Source of the DNA: Auricularia sp. M13 | Lineage: Eukaryota; Basidiomycota; Agaricomycetes; Auriculariales; Auriculariaceae | Length of the DNA: 64,000 bases | Direction: 5' to 3' | NCBI GenBank assembly: GCA_037042915.1 | Contig: CM073195.1 | Span: 3,720,001-3,784,000 of the forward strand | Part shown: positions 11,801 through 21,545 of the stretch, in pieces | How positions within the stretch are numbered: the stretch's first letter is position 1 | How the letters are laid out: each line of letters starts with the position of its first letter | The notes under the pieces: generated by a model | Told to the model about the DNA's origin: nothing | The model's database searches: none | The model's input: the letters and a program-made list of their open reading frames with translations, nothing else | Program-made: the position numbers and the translations under genes

Positions 11801-12381
11801 CGAGCGCTGGAAGGACAGAGTCCCAACCAGCCTGCTCGGCTTTTATCTGGTCGGCGCGGGTGCGCGTGTCATCGCGGGTCTTGTAAGGAACACTGGGAAC
11901 TCGTGGGCGGGTGCTATAATCAACAGCGGAAGATGCACGCACCACGTTGGCAAGAACCCCCAGTTGCTGGCATCAGTCAGCTGGACAGGGGCTCCAGCGC
12001 TGCCTCCTTGCAGTGTATCGGTGTATGGCTCATACGGATTGAATAGAAATGGTTCGTTGTCGTAGACCCACTGTCCGTCGTCATCCGGTTGAACAGGGTC
12101 GCGAGCGCGCGCGGCATCGAGCTCTTGTTGCATTTCTGTGGCGGTTTGTTTGTCAGCAACGTGGCACGGCAACAATGGCGTGGCAGATGCTCACGGTGAA
12201 GCGTCTTCTGACGCTTTGACACCTGAGCGGTGTTCTCCTTCTCGATTGTAGCCAGGCTGCGCACATGACGTCCGGTCCGTTTGGGCATCACAACGTCGAC
12301 GCCAGGAGGGACATCACATATGCGGGTAGGGTGCCAGACATTTTTGCGGGATAGCACACTTGTCCGCTTCATGTTGGACAA
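8865..12381 (-). CDS. KDZ transposase (CxC-type), 10 exons
   Basis: This catalyses cut-and-paste movement of the surrounding element. Exons fit GT-AG rules with consistent phase: 12381-12195, 12135-11660, 11612-11414, 11380-11203, 11138-10953, 10905-10682, 10632-10259, 10208-9989, 9938-9598 and 9544-8865. KDZ signs in order: RTRADQIKAEQAGWDS and the DAYLQWKHG block; CPSCSY cysteine cluster; VAMDGGQSLKR (first Asp); SQRWKNAKAEHFKTAPGLF; CRHGFPLWYTEMVRSGEL; GYDIGCVF (second Asp); FNSFHGYGHNRL-like block; GLEDLETCKRFFSASNAV; and a long helical C-terminus ending in an acidic tail. Two oddities: the Glu I expect in CER-FS is Lys (CKRFFS), and exon 2 needs one more G where the plus strand has C5 at 11957-11961. 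Start could also be the Met near 12288. Activity of this copy is doubtful. Confidence 0.85.
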
Positions 12382-12433
12382 GAGTGCTTCGGAAGTTTAT
12401 CCTCTCTCAGACAATATGTAGCAGTAAACAGCT

Positions 12434-12825
12434 ATAATGTATTTTATTAGATGGTGCCATTGGCTTAGTTATATAAACTTTAGTATGTGCGCTTTTTTTC
12501 CGGAGTGAAACGGCGAAGTGTTGAGTCGGCGGCGTCGACGACGGCGGCGGCGGCGGCGGGCAGCGGCGGGCAACGATGCCAAACAGTGTTGATGATGGCC
12601 GGCGCGATGAGCCGGGTGTTTGTCATGGCGCCGGCCGCGGACACAGCGGCCTCAACCTCCGACGACCCAGCACCTTACCAACTGAGCCATGGCTTTGCCC
12701 TCCCAGCTGTATTTACAGAGGAAATACAGCTGTGAATGGTGATAGCTCGAAACCCTCATATGCAATGGACGGATCTCACTCAGATCAGTCCATTACTTAT
12801 TGGGTTTTAGGGTAAGGTACAGGTG
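12434..12825 (-). repeat. Right terminal inverted repeat (392 bp)
   Basis: Reverse complement of 4470-4861, apparently identical, including both hairpins and the A-box-like TGGCTCAGTTGG (minus strand, 12689-12678). Confidence 0.92.
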
Positions 12826-12833
12826 CTTGCACC
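12826..12833. repeat. Right 8-bp target-site duplication
   Basis: CTTGCACC directly follows the right end of the KDZ element, matching 4462-4469. Confidence 0.9.
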
Positions 12834-13910
12834 TATTGCCACGGTGACTCTGTTGCATTGTCATGTACACTCGACAGGTCGCGGCCTGGGCAGCAACTTG
12901 TTCGACAACATCTGCTCGGAGTTGTGGCCCGCAATGGAGATTCACTTCCATTTTTAAGCTGTCGGACCTTCGCACCGTTAGTGGCTGAGGATCTGCTGAG
13001 GATCAGCGTTCACCTTGAAGATTGCCACTCAGGCTGCCCCGAGTGGAATAGTGGAGCATTTGCTAATAGTATCCGATAAATAGCCACATTCGAGCGCAAT
13101 TAATCAGTGGGAATACTGTATGTGATCCTGTTCAAGTCTGGAGACGTATCTGACTGACGAAACCTTAGAAATCGGCATTGTCGGGCAGGCATCCACCTTC
13201 TTCAAGGTCCCGTCGGTAAGCAGCACATGCCAGAAGCTTATACTTCTCCTTCCCTAAGAAACCCTCTCACACACGTGGGTGGGGTCTTGAATTGTCTTTG
13301 GACAGGGAAACGTGCGAGGCAAATGCGCGTCGAGTACTACGGTCGTCGGACCTCGTGGTCCGATGTATATACATCGAAGAGGTGCCGCGAGCATTGCGCT
13401 GTTCCCCAGTGGGTTTGTTGAATGGGATGAGAAGCATGTGAGACGGGCTAGGGTACGCAAGAATCACGCCACCCGTTAGCCATAAGGGACACGGGACCTT
13501 CCCCGGCGTCTGGGGGTGAGTATGGCTTCAATATAGTGCCCAAACCGGTCTTCCGAGACTTGGGGAGGAAGTGTGGCAAGTAGAGACGCGTGAGAGAGCA
13601 GCGGAGGGCACGGGACGCGAGCGAGGAACGTCATTGGCGACGAGTCCGGCGGGCCGATGACATGCTCTTCCCAGGTTTTATAAGACCGAGCATCGACCGC
13701 TGCCGTCCCGGCTCGTCGTAGCCTCTGCCACCCGCTCCGTTGTACTTGTACACTAGCCCGCAGCACCGTGACCGTACCCCGTACGCATCTGTTGCCTGTC
13801 CCCAATGGCAGCCAGCGCTGACGGAGTACTGACCTCGACCCTGGCTGCGTTATTACCTGCTCTGTGCTGGTTACTCGTTGCCGCTTGCTCGTTGCTCGTC
13901 GCCAGCCACG
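12834..13910. other. Intergenic, upstream of dehydrogenase gene
   Basis: No gene recognised. The last few hundred bases are the likely promoter and leader of the dehydrogenase at 13911. Minus-strand open frames here have no recognisable domain. Confidence 0.45.
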
Positions 13911-15221
13911 ATGCCCATGAGCGATCGCCTGCCCCGTCTCCCGCTCAGCTCGCGTCTGAGCTCGCGCAACGGCTCGCCCAATCGCGCGGCCGGGAGCCTC
14001 GGCGCCGACATCGTCCACGCGCACGACGCCGGACAGCACCCAGCCCTCCACAAGGGCAATGTCGCCGTCATAACTGGCGGCGCGAGCGGCATTGGCAAGG
14101 TTCGGCGCTGGCCAATCACGTATCTCGGATTTCAGCTGATTTCCCATGGTTTTATAGGCAGCGGCAACCTTTTTTGTAGAGTCAGTTTTATATCCTCTGC
14201 ACGTTCGAAATGATTTGCTGAACGAGTCGTTGTAGACTTGGAATGCGCGTCGCCATTGCAGACAAAAACGAGGAAGAACTCAACCGCACAGCTGATGAGC
14301 TTCGCGCGCTGTCCGCCGCTTCGGACGTGCTCGCCATCGCAGTCGACGTATCGTCGTTCGAAGCAGTCAAGGCCTTCGCAGACAAGGTGTTCGAATGGTC
14401 GGGCGAGGTCAACGTCGTGCTCAACAACGCCGGCATCGGGCTCAAGTCCGGCTCGTGGACGGGCCTCGATGCCTGGAGGGCCATCATGGACGTTAACCTC
14501 ATGGGGTAAGCGTCGGGGCCAGATTCGCAGCGCAAAGGCTCAGAGTCTTGCCAGGATCGTCAACGTCCAGCACGCCTTTGTGCCGCACATGATGCCCAAC
14601 GAGAACCCCGGCCTGTTCATTAACACGGGCTCGAAGCAGGGCATCACGAACCCGCCGTACGTATTCCTATGTTTAGCCTGTGTCTAGTACCGTCTGACGT
14701 GGGTGTGGGTGGGGCGGATGCAGTGGCAACCCGGCGTACAACGCGAGCAAGGCCGCCGTCAAGTCCATCACCGAGAGCCTCGCGCACGAGCTGCGCGCCG
14801 CGCAGAGCAAGCTGACCGCGCACCTTCTCGTGTACGTCAAATTTACCCAAGCCTTTCTGCACGCCAGCCAACAATCAACGCAACGCGCAGGCCGGGCTGG
14901 ACGTTCACCGGGATGACGGGCGCGGCCAAGGGCGCGCCGAAGCCCGCGGGCGCGTGGACGCCGCAGCAGACGGTGCGCTACATGCTCGAGCGCGTGCGGC
15001 TCGGCGAGTTCTACATCGTGTGCCCGGACGGCGAGACGTCGTCCGCGCTCGACCGGCTGCGCATCCGCTGGGCCGCGGAGGACATCATCGAGGGCCGCCC
15101 CGCGCTCTCGCGCTGGGACCCCGACTACACCCCGCTCTACGAGGAGTACGTGCGCGCGGGCCTCGTCAGCGAGCAGGGCCTCAGTCCCACCGCCCATACT
15201 CATGGCAGCAATGGCCTTTGA
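13911..15221 (+). CDS. Short-chain dehydrogenase/reductase (SDR)
   Basis: An NAD(P)-dependent oxidoreductase; substrate unknown. Five exons: 13911-14119, 14236-14505, 14555-14656, 14724-14832 and 14891-15221. The first splice is the least certain: it keeps phase but gives residues that look out of register, and a one-base indel near 14100 would give a better SDR helix. Family signs are TGGASGIGK (cofactor-binding TGxxxGxG), LNNAGIG (NNAG), a catalytic Ser region around NTGSKQG, and YNASKAAVK (YxxxK). The C-terminus (YIVCPDGETSS, RWAAEDIIEGRPALSRWDP) is as in fungal classical SDRs. ATG 13911 or 13917 both fit. An N-terminal extension of about 45 residues precedes the Rossmann fold. Confidence 0.85.
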
Positions 15222-15501
15222 CCGGTGACCGCCCGCTGGACTCTGTGTATTCCTTTTTTTGTTGCTGTCTTGCTGTAAGCCTGATCATGAATGAATGAAT
15301 GAAATAAACGAATGGACTTGTCTGCCAGCTTTCTGCGTCTTCCCATGCTGGAATGAATCGACTTAACACATGGATGAAACTATGTTCGTGACAATGAACT
15401 CGCATCTAGGGTACAGTATTATGATAATTATCAGGTCGGTCAGCATTAATGATAGATTACTAAATAGATAGATTATGCTCGGAAAATGTCCCAAATAGCC
15501 G

Positions 15502-17046
15502 CTACGGCATTAGGAGTGCACGAAGACGATCTTCGAGCGTAGAGGGTACTTTACTAGATTCGAAGGTTATAATTTTGAGCGGAACCGCGGGATTCTCTGC
15601 GCCCTCCGGCGCGGGGAGGTTGCGTAACCGCACAAGCATCAAGAGCTCGATCGCCGCCTCGTCACTCAGCTCGGCCTGGCGGAACCTGAGTGTCTCGAGC
15701 TTCGGCCAGCAGAAATCCGAGATGACTGTGGCGAAGAATTCGGGGGAGACCTTGTCCTGCAGCAGGAGTTCCTGGACGTTGCAAAACGCGGAGAGGCAGG
15801 TGGCGTCGATGCCCTGCAGCTCGCTGCTGGCGCACGCGTTCCACTGCAGCGTCGTCACGGACTCGGCCGTCAGCTCCGCGAGCGGCTGGATCTCGTGCGC
15901 GAACTGCTCAAAGGCGACGACCTTTTTCAGCTGCGGCATGAGGAGCCGCTCGCCCCAGACGGCGAACACCTCGAACGCCCAGGCGCAGACGGACAGGCTG
16001 CGCAGCGACGGCAGGACGAGCTTTCCTGGCGGCAGGCTCGCCCGCCAGTCGTGTTTCCATTCGTCAGAGATCTGGTACGTGACGTCCAGTTCGAGATGCT
16101 CCAGCGCCGGCGCGAGCATCAGCATGTCCCAGATCACGGTGAGCGGCAGGTTGACCTGCAGCTCGAGGTGCACGAGCTGCACGAGCAGGTGGTGCGGCGG
16201 CGTCCAGACGACGTGGCACCCGTCCGTGCGCATCGCGCGCAGCGCGGGCGCGTGCGGGAGGTAGCGCGGGAAGTCTGCGTGCCAGGGATTCGCGACGGTG
16301 TGGTCCTCCAGGCACACGACCAGCTCCTCGAGCAGCGGCGTGTCGCGCTGGAACACCTGCAGCAGCTCGGGCGTGATGGCGGCAAAGGGCAGCCCGAGCA
16401 GGAAGCTTCGCCAGCGCGGCGACGCGGGAGCCACGGAGTCCAGGATCGCGCGGAACTGCGCGCCGCGAGACTCCCACTGCGTATCGGCCAGTTCCAGACA
16501 TAGGCTGAGCGGCGCGTCGCGCGACCTGGAGAGGCACAGATCGAAGTAGTCTTTAGCGCAATCCCACTGGGCGTCCGAGCAGTGCTGCCCCATGCCGATA
16601 TACGTCCACAGCGAAGCAGTGTCCAACGCGATGCGCCTCCAGCGCGTGCATACAGCAGAGACCACAAAAGGCATGCGAGCTCTGGACTTCTCGTAAGCTC
16701 CAATCATCCGAAAGCCGGGGAATTCGTCCGAGTGCTTGTGGCCGCACAGCTCGTTGAAAATCGAAATCAGTAGTTCTGGCGGGAGGGTGCGCATGACGCG
16801 TGGGTTCAGTCGGTGTTGGAGATATTGGATAGTGTCCTGAATATCGAGAGCCTGGGCGACAAGGTCGCGGATGTCGCCGCGAAGCGTGTCCAGGACTTCT
16901 TGCGCAGACGACAGAGCAGGGTCTGGTACTACTTGGAGAGCCTCGGCCAGCTTTGTACGCAACGAATCTGTATGTTTTCGGATGCGTTGCAGTTGGTCCT
17001 CGTGAAAGGCTATGCGCGATGCGGTCAGTTCCGAGTAGGAGCTCAT
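15502..17046 (-). CDS. F-box protein, intact
   Basis: A putative substrate adaptor of an SCF ubiquitin ligase. Single exon, stop at 15502. The chosen ATG is at 17046 because its first residues (MSSYSELTASRIAF) align with the start of the neighbouring paralog (MPSFCEIKATRLAF); an upstream in-frame ATG at 17121 would add 25 residues. Order: N-terminal coiled-coil-like segment (QLQRIRKHTDSLRTKLAEAL), then the F-box (MRTLPPELLISIFNEL... VSAVCTRWRRIALDTASLW), then Leu-rich segments typical of agaricomycete F-box proteins (RTDGCHVVWTPPHHL, LTVIWDMLMLAPALEHLEL). Such genes occur in large lineage-specific families; the target is unknown. Confidence 0.88.
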   Translation of the reverse strand: MSSYSELTASRIAFHEDQLQRIRKHTDSLRTKLAEALQVVPDPALSSAQEVLDTLRGDIRDLVAQALDIQDTIQYLQHRLNPRVMRTLPPELLISIFNELCGHKHSDEFPGFRMIGAYEKSRARMPFVVSAVCTRWRRIALDTASLWTYIGMGQHCSDAQWDCAKDYFDLCLSRSRDAPLSLCLELADTQWESRGAQFRAILDSVAPASPRWRSFLLGLPFAAITPELLQVFQRDTPLLEELVVCLEDHTVANPWHADFPRYLPHAPALRAMRTDGCHVVWTPPHHLLVQLVHLELQVNLPLTVIWDMLMLAPALEHLELDVTYQISDEWKHDWRASLPPGKLVLPSLRSLSVCAWAFEVFAVWGERLLMPQLKKVVAFEQFAHEIQPLAELTAESVTTLQWNACASSELQGIDATCLSAFCNVQELLLQDKVSPEFFATVISDFCWPKLETLRFRQAELSDEAAIELLMLVRLRNLPAPEGAENPAVPLKIITFESSKVPSTLEDRLRALLMP

Positions 17047-17221
17047 TGGAGGAGGAGGAAGAGACGCGGAGGCGGAGCTCGAAGTCGCGACACAGTCGCG
17101 AAAAATCTCGCCGGAATACATACATCATCGATGAAAAGCAAAGAAGGGCATCAGATGGACGGATAGAATGAAAATAAGATTAGATACATTTTTTCAAACC
17201 GTGGTTCGAATCAAATAGCTA

Positions 17222-18706
17222 TCATAGGACAAGGGCTAGTTGAGCGTTCAACCACCGTGGTACGCTGGCGTCTTCGAAGATAACTTCTCGCAGACGCGCA
17301 GAATTAGAATCTGCATTAACAGGCAAGTTGCGCGCGCGGACGAGCCGGAGCAATACTTCTGCTGCATCATTGCAGAGTCTCCCGCCCGAGAACTTGACAG
17401 ACTCGAGCCGCGGCCAGACGTGCGAGCGATCTATCTCTTCGAATATAGCTGGGGGTATGGAGATATCTGCACTGTCGCAGATGATGAGGTGTTGCAATTT
17501 ATTCAGCGCAGCGAGCACCGCGAGGTCGTCTGTCTCGAAGAATTCGTTGCCGATCTCGAGAGTCGTGATTTCGTCCGCCGCTTCGACCAGGACAGGAAGC
17601 CGTTCAAATGAAGAGTCCATGATAGCAAGTGTAGCAAGTGCAGGCAGGCCGAGCAGACCAGGCCAGGCAGTGAGCACGTCGACACCCCACACGCGAAGAT
17701 AGAGATGAGTCAACTTCTGGAGAGTAAGCGGGGAAGGCGGCCCCTGCGTCCCTTCGAAGTCGAAGGGGTCGTCAAATTGCTTCAGGTCGAGAAACTCGAG
17801 CTGCGGTGCCAGGAGCAGCATGTTCCAGATAACATGGGCAGGTAGATTGACATTCAGTTCGAGCCTAGTCAACAACAGCAGTGCTGAACGAGGCGGCGTC
17901 CAAACTATGTGACAACCGTCAGTGTCCATGGTGCGAAGTCGAGGACAATCAAGGAGATACTGAGGGAAGTCGTCGTGCCATGAGTTCCAGGCCATTCCAG
18001 CCTTCCGCGTGCACTATCAACTCCTCGAGCAGAGGTGTGCTTCGGTGGAACATGTCCAATCGAGCAGTCGATCTGGCGTAGTAGGGGATAGCAAACTGCA
18101 TGCTTCTCCAGCGATGGGAGGCGTCCGCGATAGTGTCGAGAATGGGATCCTGCATTTCGGCATCGTACTTGAGCAGCGTCCATTGAACGGAGATATCAAG
18201 TGGTAAGTGTCGCGATCTCTCCAGGTATAGACATGTGTGCAATGCTTCCTGAGACAGACGCTGGCCGCTGAGCGCAACGTAGGTCCACAAAGACGGGGCA
18301 TCCAGAGCAAGATGTCGCCATCGTCTGCAGACTGCCGAAAGCGTCCAAGGGGCTGTAGCTCTGTCGCGATCGTATGGCCCCAAGAAGTGCTGGTGATAGT
18401 TCCAAGTAGTTGAAATAGACGTCATCTCGCGAAATATTGCGAGGAGTAGCTCGGTTGGAAGTGCTCGCATAATGGCAGGGTCCATCTGGCGATTAATCTC
18501 GGCAATGTGGCCTTCCACCTGCGCGCGCTCGCCTGAATCTCTTCTATACCAGCGCGGAGAGCAGAGACCGCATCTTGTGCGCGAGACAGGGCGGCGAGCG
18601 CGTCGTCGAGGTCGGTATGCATGGACTGAGCACAAGCATCGAGGTGATGCAGTCTGTCCACGTAGAATGCCAGGCGCGTGGCCTTGATTTCGCAGAACGA
18701 CGGCAT
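17222..18706 (-). pseudogene. F-box protein paralog with two frame breaks
   Basis: Tandem paralog of the gene at 15502-17046: the same start motif, coiled coil, F-box (MRALPTELLLAIFREM... LSAVCRRWRHLALDAPSLW) and leucine-rich tail (DTDGCHIVWTPPRSALL, VIWNMLLLAPQLEFLDL). The reading frame shifts by one base near 18540, between coiled coil and F-box, and again near 17990, in the middle. No intron with proper phase explains either shift, and alignment to the intact neighbour runs straight through both. It is either decayed after duplication or affected by two assembly indels. Everything else, including length, is conserved. Confidence 0.75.
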
Positions 18707-18941
18707 GAAGTGATATGCAGCAGCTTCAGGCGCTTTCGCAAGGGGTTCGGCGGCCGCGAAAGCAAAAATAATCGCGGTGAAAAGCTATTGTCGGAGTGCG
18801 AAGTCGCGTTTTGCATCTCTCCCACTTAAGGCCGGACAGCTGACAAAGCATGCCCAGCACCTTAAATACCTCGCTACGAATTGCTAAATTTGGCCGAAGT
18901 CTCGTGGTCCTCCAACGGCGCTGGTGCACTGTAGATTGGTC

Positions 18942-21170
18942 ATGACTGTCGTTGACCGCCGCCCGTCCCCGTTGCAGTCACTATCGTGGTTCCAGCTCGG
19001 CCTCGTAGCCTCTGCAGCTTATCTTGTTTACCGCGCATGTCAATTCGTCTACAAGTTTTGGCGTAGCAGTCGCTCGCCGTTGCGAAAGCTCCCTGGGCCG
19101 CGCGATGATGCAGAGTGGTTGCTCGGGCATTTGCGGGGACTGTTCGAAGGCGACAGCATGCAGATCCCTGAAAACTGGGTCAATACCTATGGCGATACCT
19201 TTTCTATTCGAGATGCGCTGGGGGTACGTTTTATCAGCAAGTGTTGCAGGCACTAGGCTAATTATTATGTTGCAGAGATACCAACTCATTACCACGGACC
19301 AGCGCGCCATGACCCACGTCATGTTTGCTTCGCACATCTTCGAGAAACCAGCCACACAGATTAGAGGCATAAAGAAGCTCCTTGGCGGAGGTAAGTCTCT
19401 GTGCTTCTGTTACAGGCGCTCTGCTCATGCAATGCAGGATTGCTTCATGCGCAGGGTAAGACATACCACGAATATTTATCTACGTCGGCTCATAAGGATT
19501 GCTAGGCGATGAGCACAGGGATCAGGTGTCGTCAAATCTGCGGACTATACGCGGCGCGACTGACGCTGAAGGCAGCGGAGGATCATGAACCCTGCTTTCG
19601 GCCATGCGCAAGTGCGCGAGCTGACCCCGCTGTTTCTCGAGACATCTGCCAAGGTATGTGTGCCCTAGAAGGCTGTTTCTGAAAAGGATGTCGAATCCTC
19701 TCGGCAGCTGTGCGATATCTGGACGAACAAGTGCATGGACGCCGGGGGAAGCGTGCAGCTCGATGTGTTGGACTGGCTGAGCAGAGCGACCCTCGACGCC
19801 ATTGGAAAAGCAGGTTGGCTCTCGCATGTAAAGCTTCTGCTGACGCGAAATCTTAATCTTCTTCAGGCTTTGACTACGACTTCAACACACTCAACGAGCA
19901 TGGCGGCAAGAACGAACTGGCAGAGGCATATGACCGGATTTTGCGCACCGACATCGCGCCAGGACAGCAACGCCGCGCCGTGATCAACAACCTATTCCCT
20001 ATCTTCCGCAAATTATTCGTAAGACCATTGATCTCTATGCAAGGGCACTTGGCTGACTTGAACACTAGCCGAGCAAAAGAAATCTGCAAGTAGACATCAG
20101 CCGGAAGAAAGCGCAGGAGATCGGGTCGCAGATTGTCCGCGAGAAGAAGGAAGCTATCCTCAGCGAACAGGCCGGACGGGGGCGCATTGAAAAGAAGGCC
20201 GTCGGCGGGAAGGACCTTCTCTCGCTGCTGCTCAAGGCGAACCTCGCGCAGGATCTCGACCCGGTCCAGAGGCTCTCTGATCACGATATCGTGGCGCAAA
20301 TCCCCACGTTCCTTTTCGCGGGTGAGTTTTAAGACTGAGCGTCGCCGATCCACCTCTCATACGCCCACAGGGCATGAAACCACAAGGTATGCAGGATCTT
20401 GTGACTTTACGCCGGCCATACTGATAGATGCACGCAGCAATTCGACGACATGGGCCTTATACGCCCTTTCTCGCTACCCGGACGTTCAGAAGAAGCTGCG
20501 CGATGAATTGTTGCAGGTCGGCACGGACTCTCCGACGCTGGAGATGTTGAACACTCTGCCGTATCTCGATAAGGTTACACGCGAGACCCTGCGCTTTCAC
20601 ACCGTCGTGAGTTTCCTCGTTCGCGAGGCTTCCCAGGACGATGTTATTCCGCTTGGAAGCCCAGTCATAGACCGCGATGGCAACACACTATATCATATCA
20701 GGTAATTCATAGTCACGTATGATTCGGTCTCTAGCAGCTGAACGTATATTTACCAGGGTTCAGAAGGGCGACCAGGTGCAGCTGCCCATCTGGCTGGTCA
20801 ACCGCAGTAAATCTATCTGGGGGCCCGACGCTGACAAGTTCCGGTCAGAATCTTCGTGTTGCCTAGTCGTTGCATTACTCACTCCTCAGACAGTCCAGAG
20901 CGGTGGGACAACGTGCCGCAAGAGGCAACCGCCATGTCTGGCATCCAGCCGAACCTGATGAGCTTCATTGGCGGCCCGCGAGCATGCATTGGCCACCGCT
21001 TTGCTGTCGCAGAGATGAAAGCGCTGCTCTTCCACATCATACGCGGCTTCGAGTTCCGCTTGGCCGTCGACCCGTCTGAGGTGTGGTCACGCACGGGCAC
21101 CATCATGCGCCCGCAGCTCCGCAAAGATAATAGTGTTCAGCTGCCTCTGATAATTACGCCTGTCGCCTAG
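18942..21170 (+). CDS. Cytochrome P450 monooxygenase, 12 exons, 555 aa
   Basis: A membrane-anchored haem-thiolate oxygenase. Exons: 18942-19223, 19276-19390, 19438-19455, 19506-19525, 19576-19653, 19708-19813, 19867-20018, 20069-20321, 20371-20386, 20438-20701, 20757-20843 and 20894-21170. They sum to 556 codons and every junction is in phase. Three exons are only 16-20 bp. Signs: N-terminal hydrophobic anchor ([19 protein letters not shown]), Pro-rich hinge (KLPGPRD), I-helix AGHETTS split by introns, ExxR as ETLR in [15 protein letters not shown] block, and the haem loop [13 protein letters not shown] with its cysteine. Class and substrate cannot be read; the pattern fits fungal xenobiotic or secondary-metabolism P450s. 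A truncated paralog with the same first exon sizes lies at 42733. The closest neighbours do not form an obvious cluster. Confidence 0.93.
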
Positions 21171-21545
21171 TACGCCGCTACCAGCTCTACTGATACCCAA
21201 TGACATCCTTCTTCAATCTTTACCTCGTTCTTCATCCTTCGCAGCCCCGTGTGATTCTCAGAACTCGACAAATACGCCAAGGCGCTCCGCAATATATCCT
21301 TCTGAATATTTGAATAGACTTGCGTAAGCAGAAGAGCAGTGAGTTATCAGAGTAAGTATTCCTGGTCAGATAGTATGCAGCAAAACAGGACGAAAAGATG
21401 CGACAGCTTGTCAAATACAAATGCGACGACTCGACGGACAGCATGGCATGCGGGGCGGCGCTCTGGTTCCATAGATCCCAATTAAGATAAGTTACGCTCA
21501 AGCGACTGTGGAGACGAAGGCAGGCGTACGATCACCCGCCCGAGG
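21171..21545. other. Convergent intergenic region
   Basis: Short 3' region between the P450 (plus) and the mannosidase (minus); nothing else recognised. Confidence 0.5.

Larger units (their letters stand above)
4470..12825 (-). mobile_element. KDZ-family DNA transposon, 8356 bp
   Basis: The ends are 392-bp inverted repeats (4470-4861 and 12434-12825), apparently identical over their full length, starting CACCTGTACCTTACCC and flanked by the 8-bp duplication CTTGCACC. Inside, all genes read on the minus strand: a 10-exon KDZ (Kyakuja-Dileera-Zisupton) transposase next to the right end, then a cysteine-motif gene, then a basic nuclear-type protein next to the left end. Fungal KDZ elements often travel with TET/JBP dioxygenase genes; none is recognisable here. 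Matching ends and a perfect duplication indicate recent insertion. Confidence 0.9.

Noticed and set aside
13476-14147. 223-codon minus-strand frame over the SDR promoter and first exon
   Set aside because: No domain, and it overlaps the SDR exon that carries the cofactor-binding motif.
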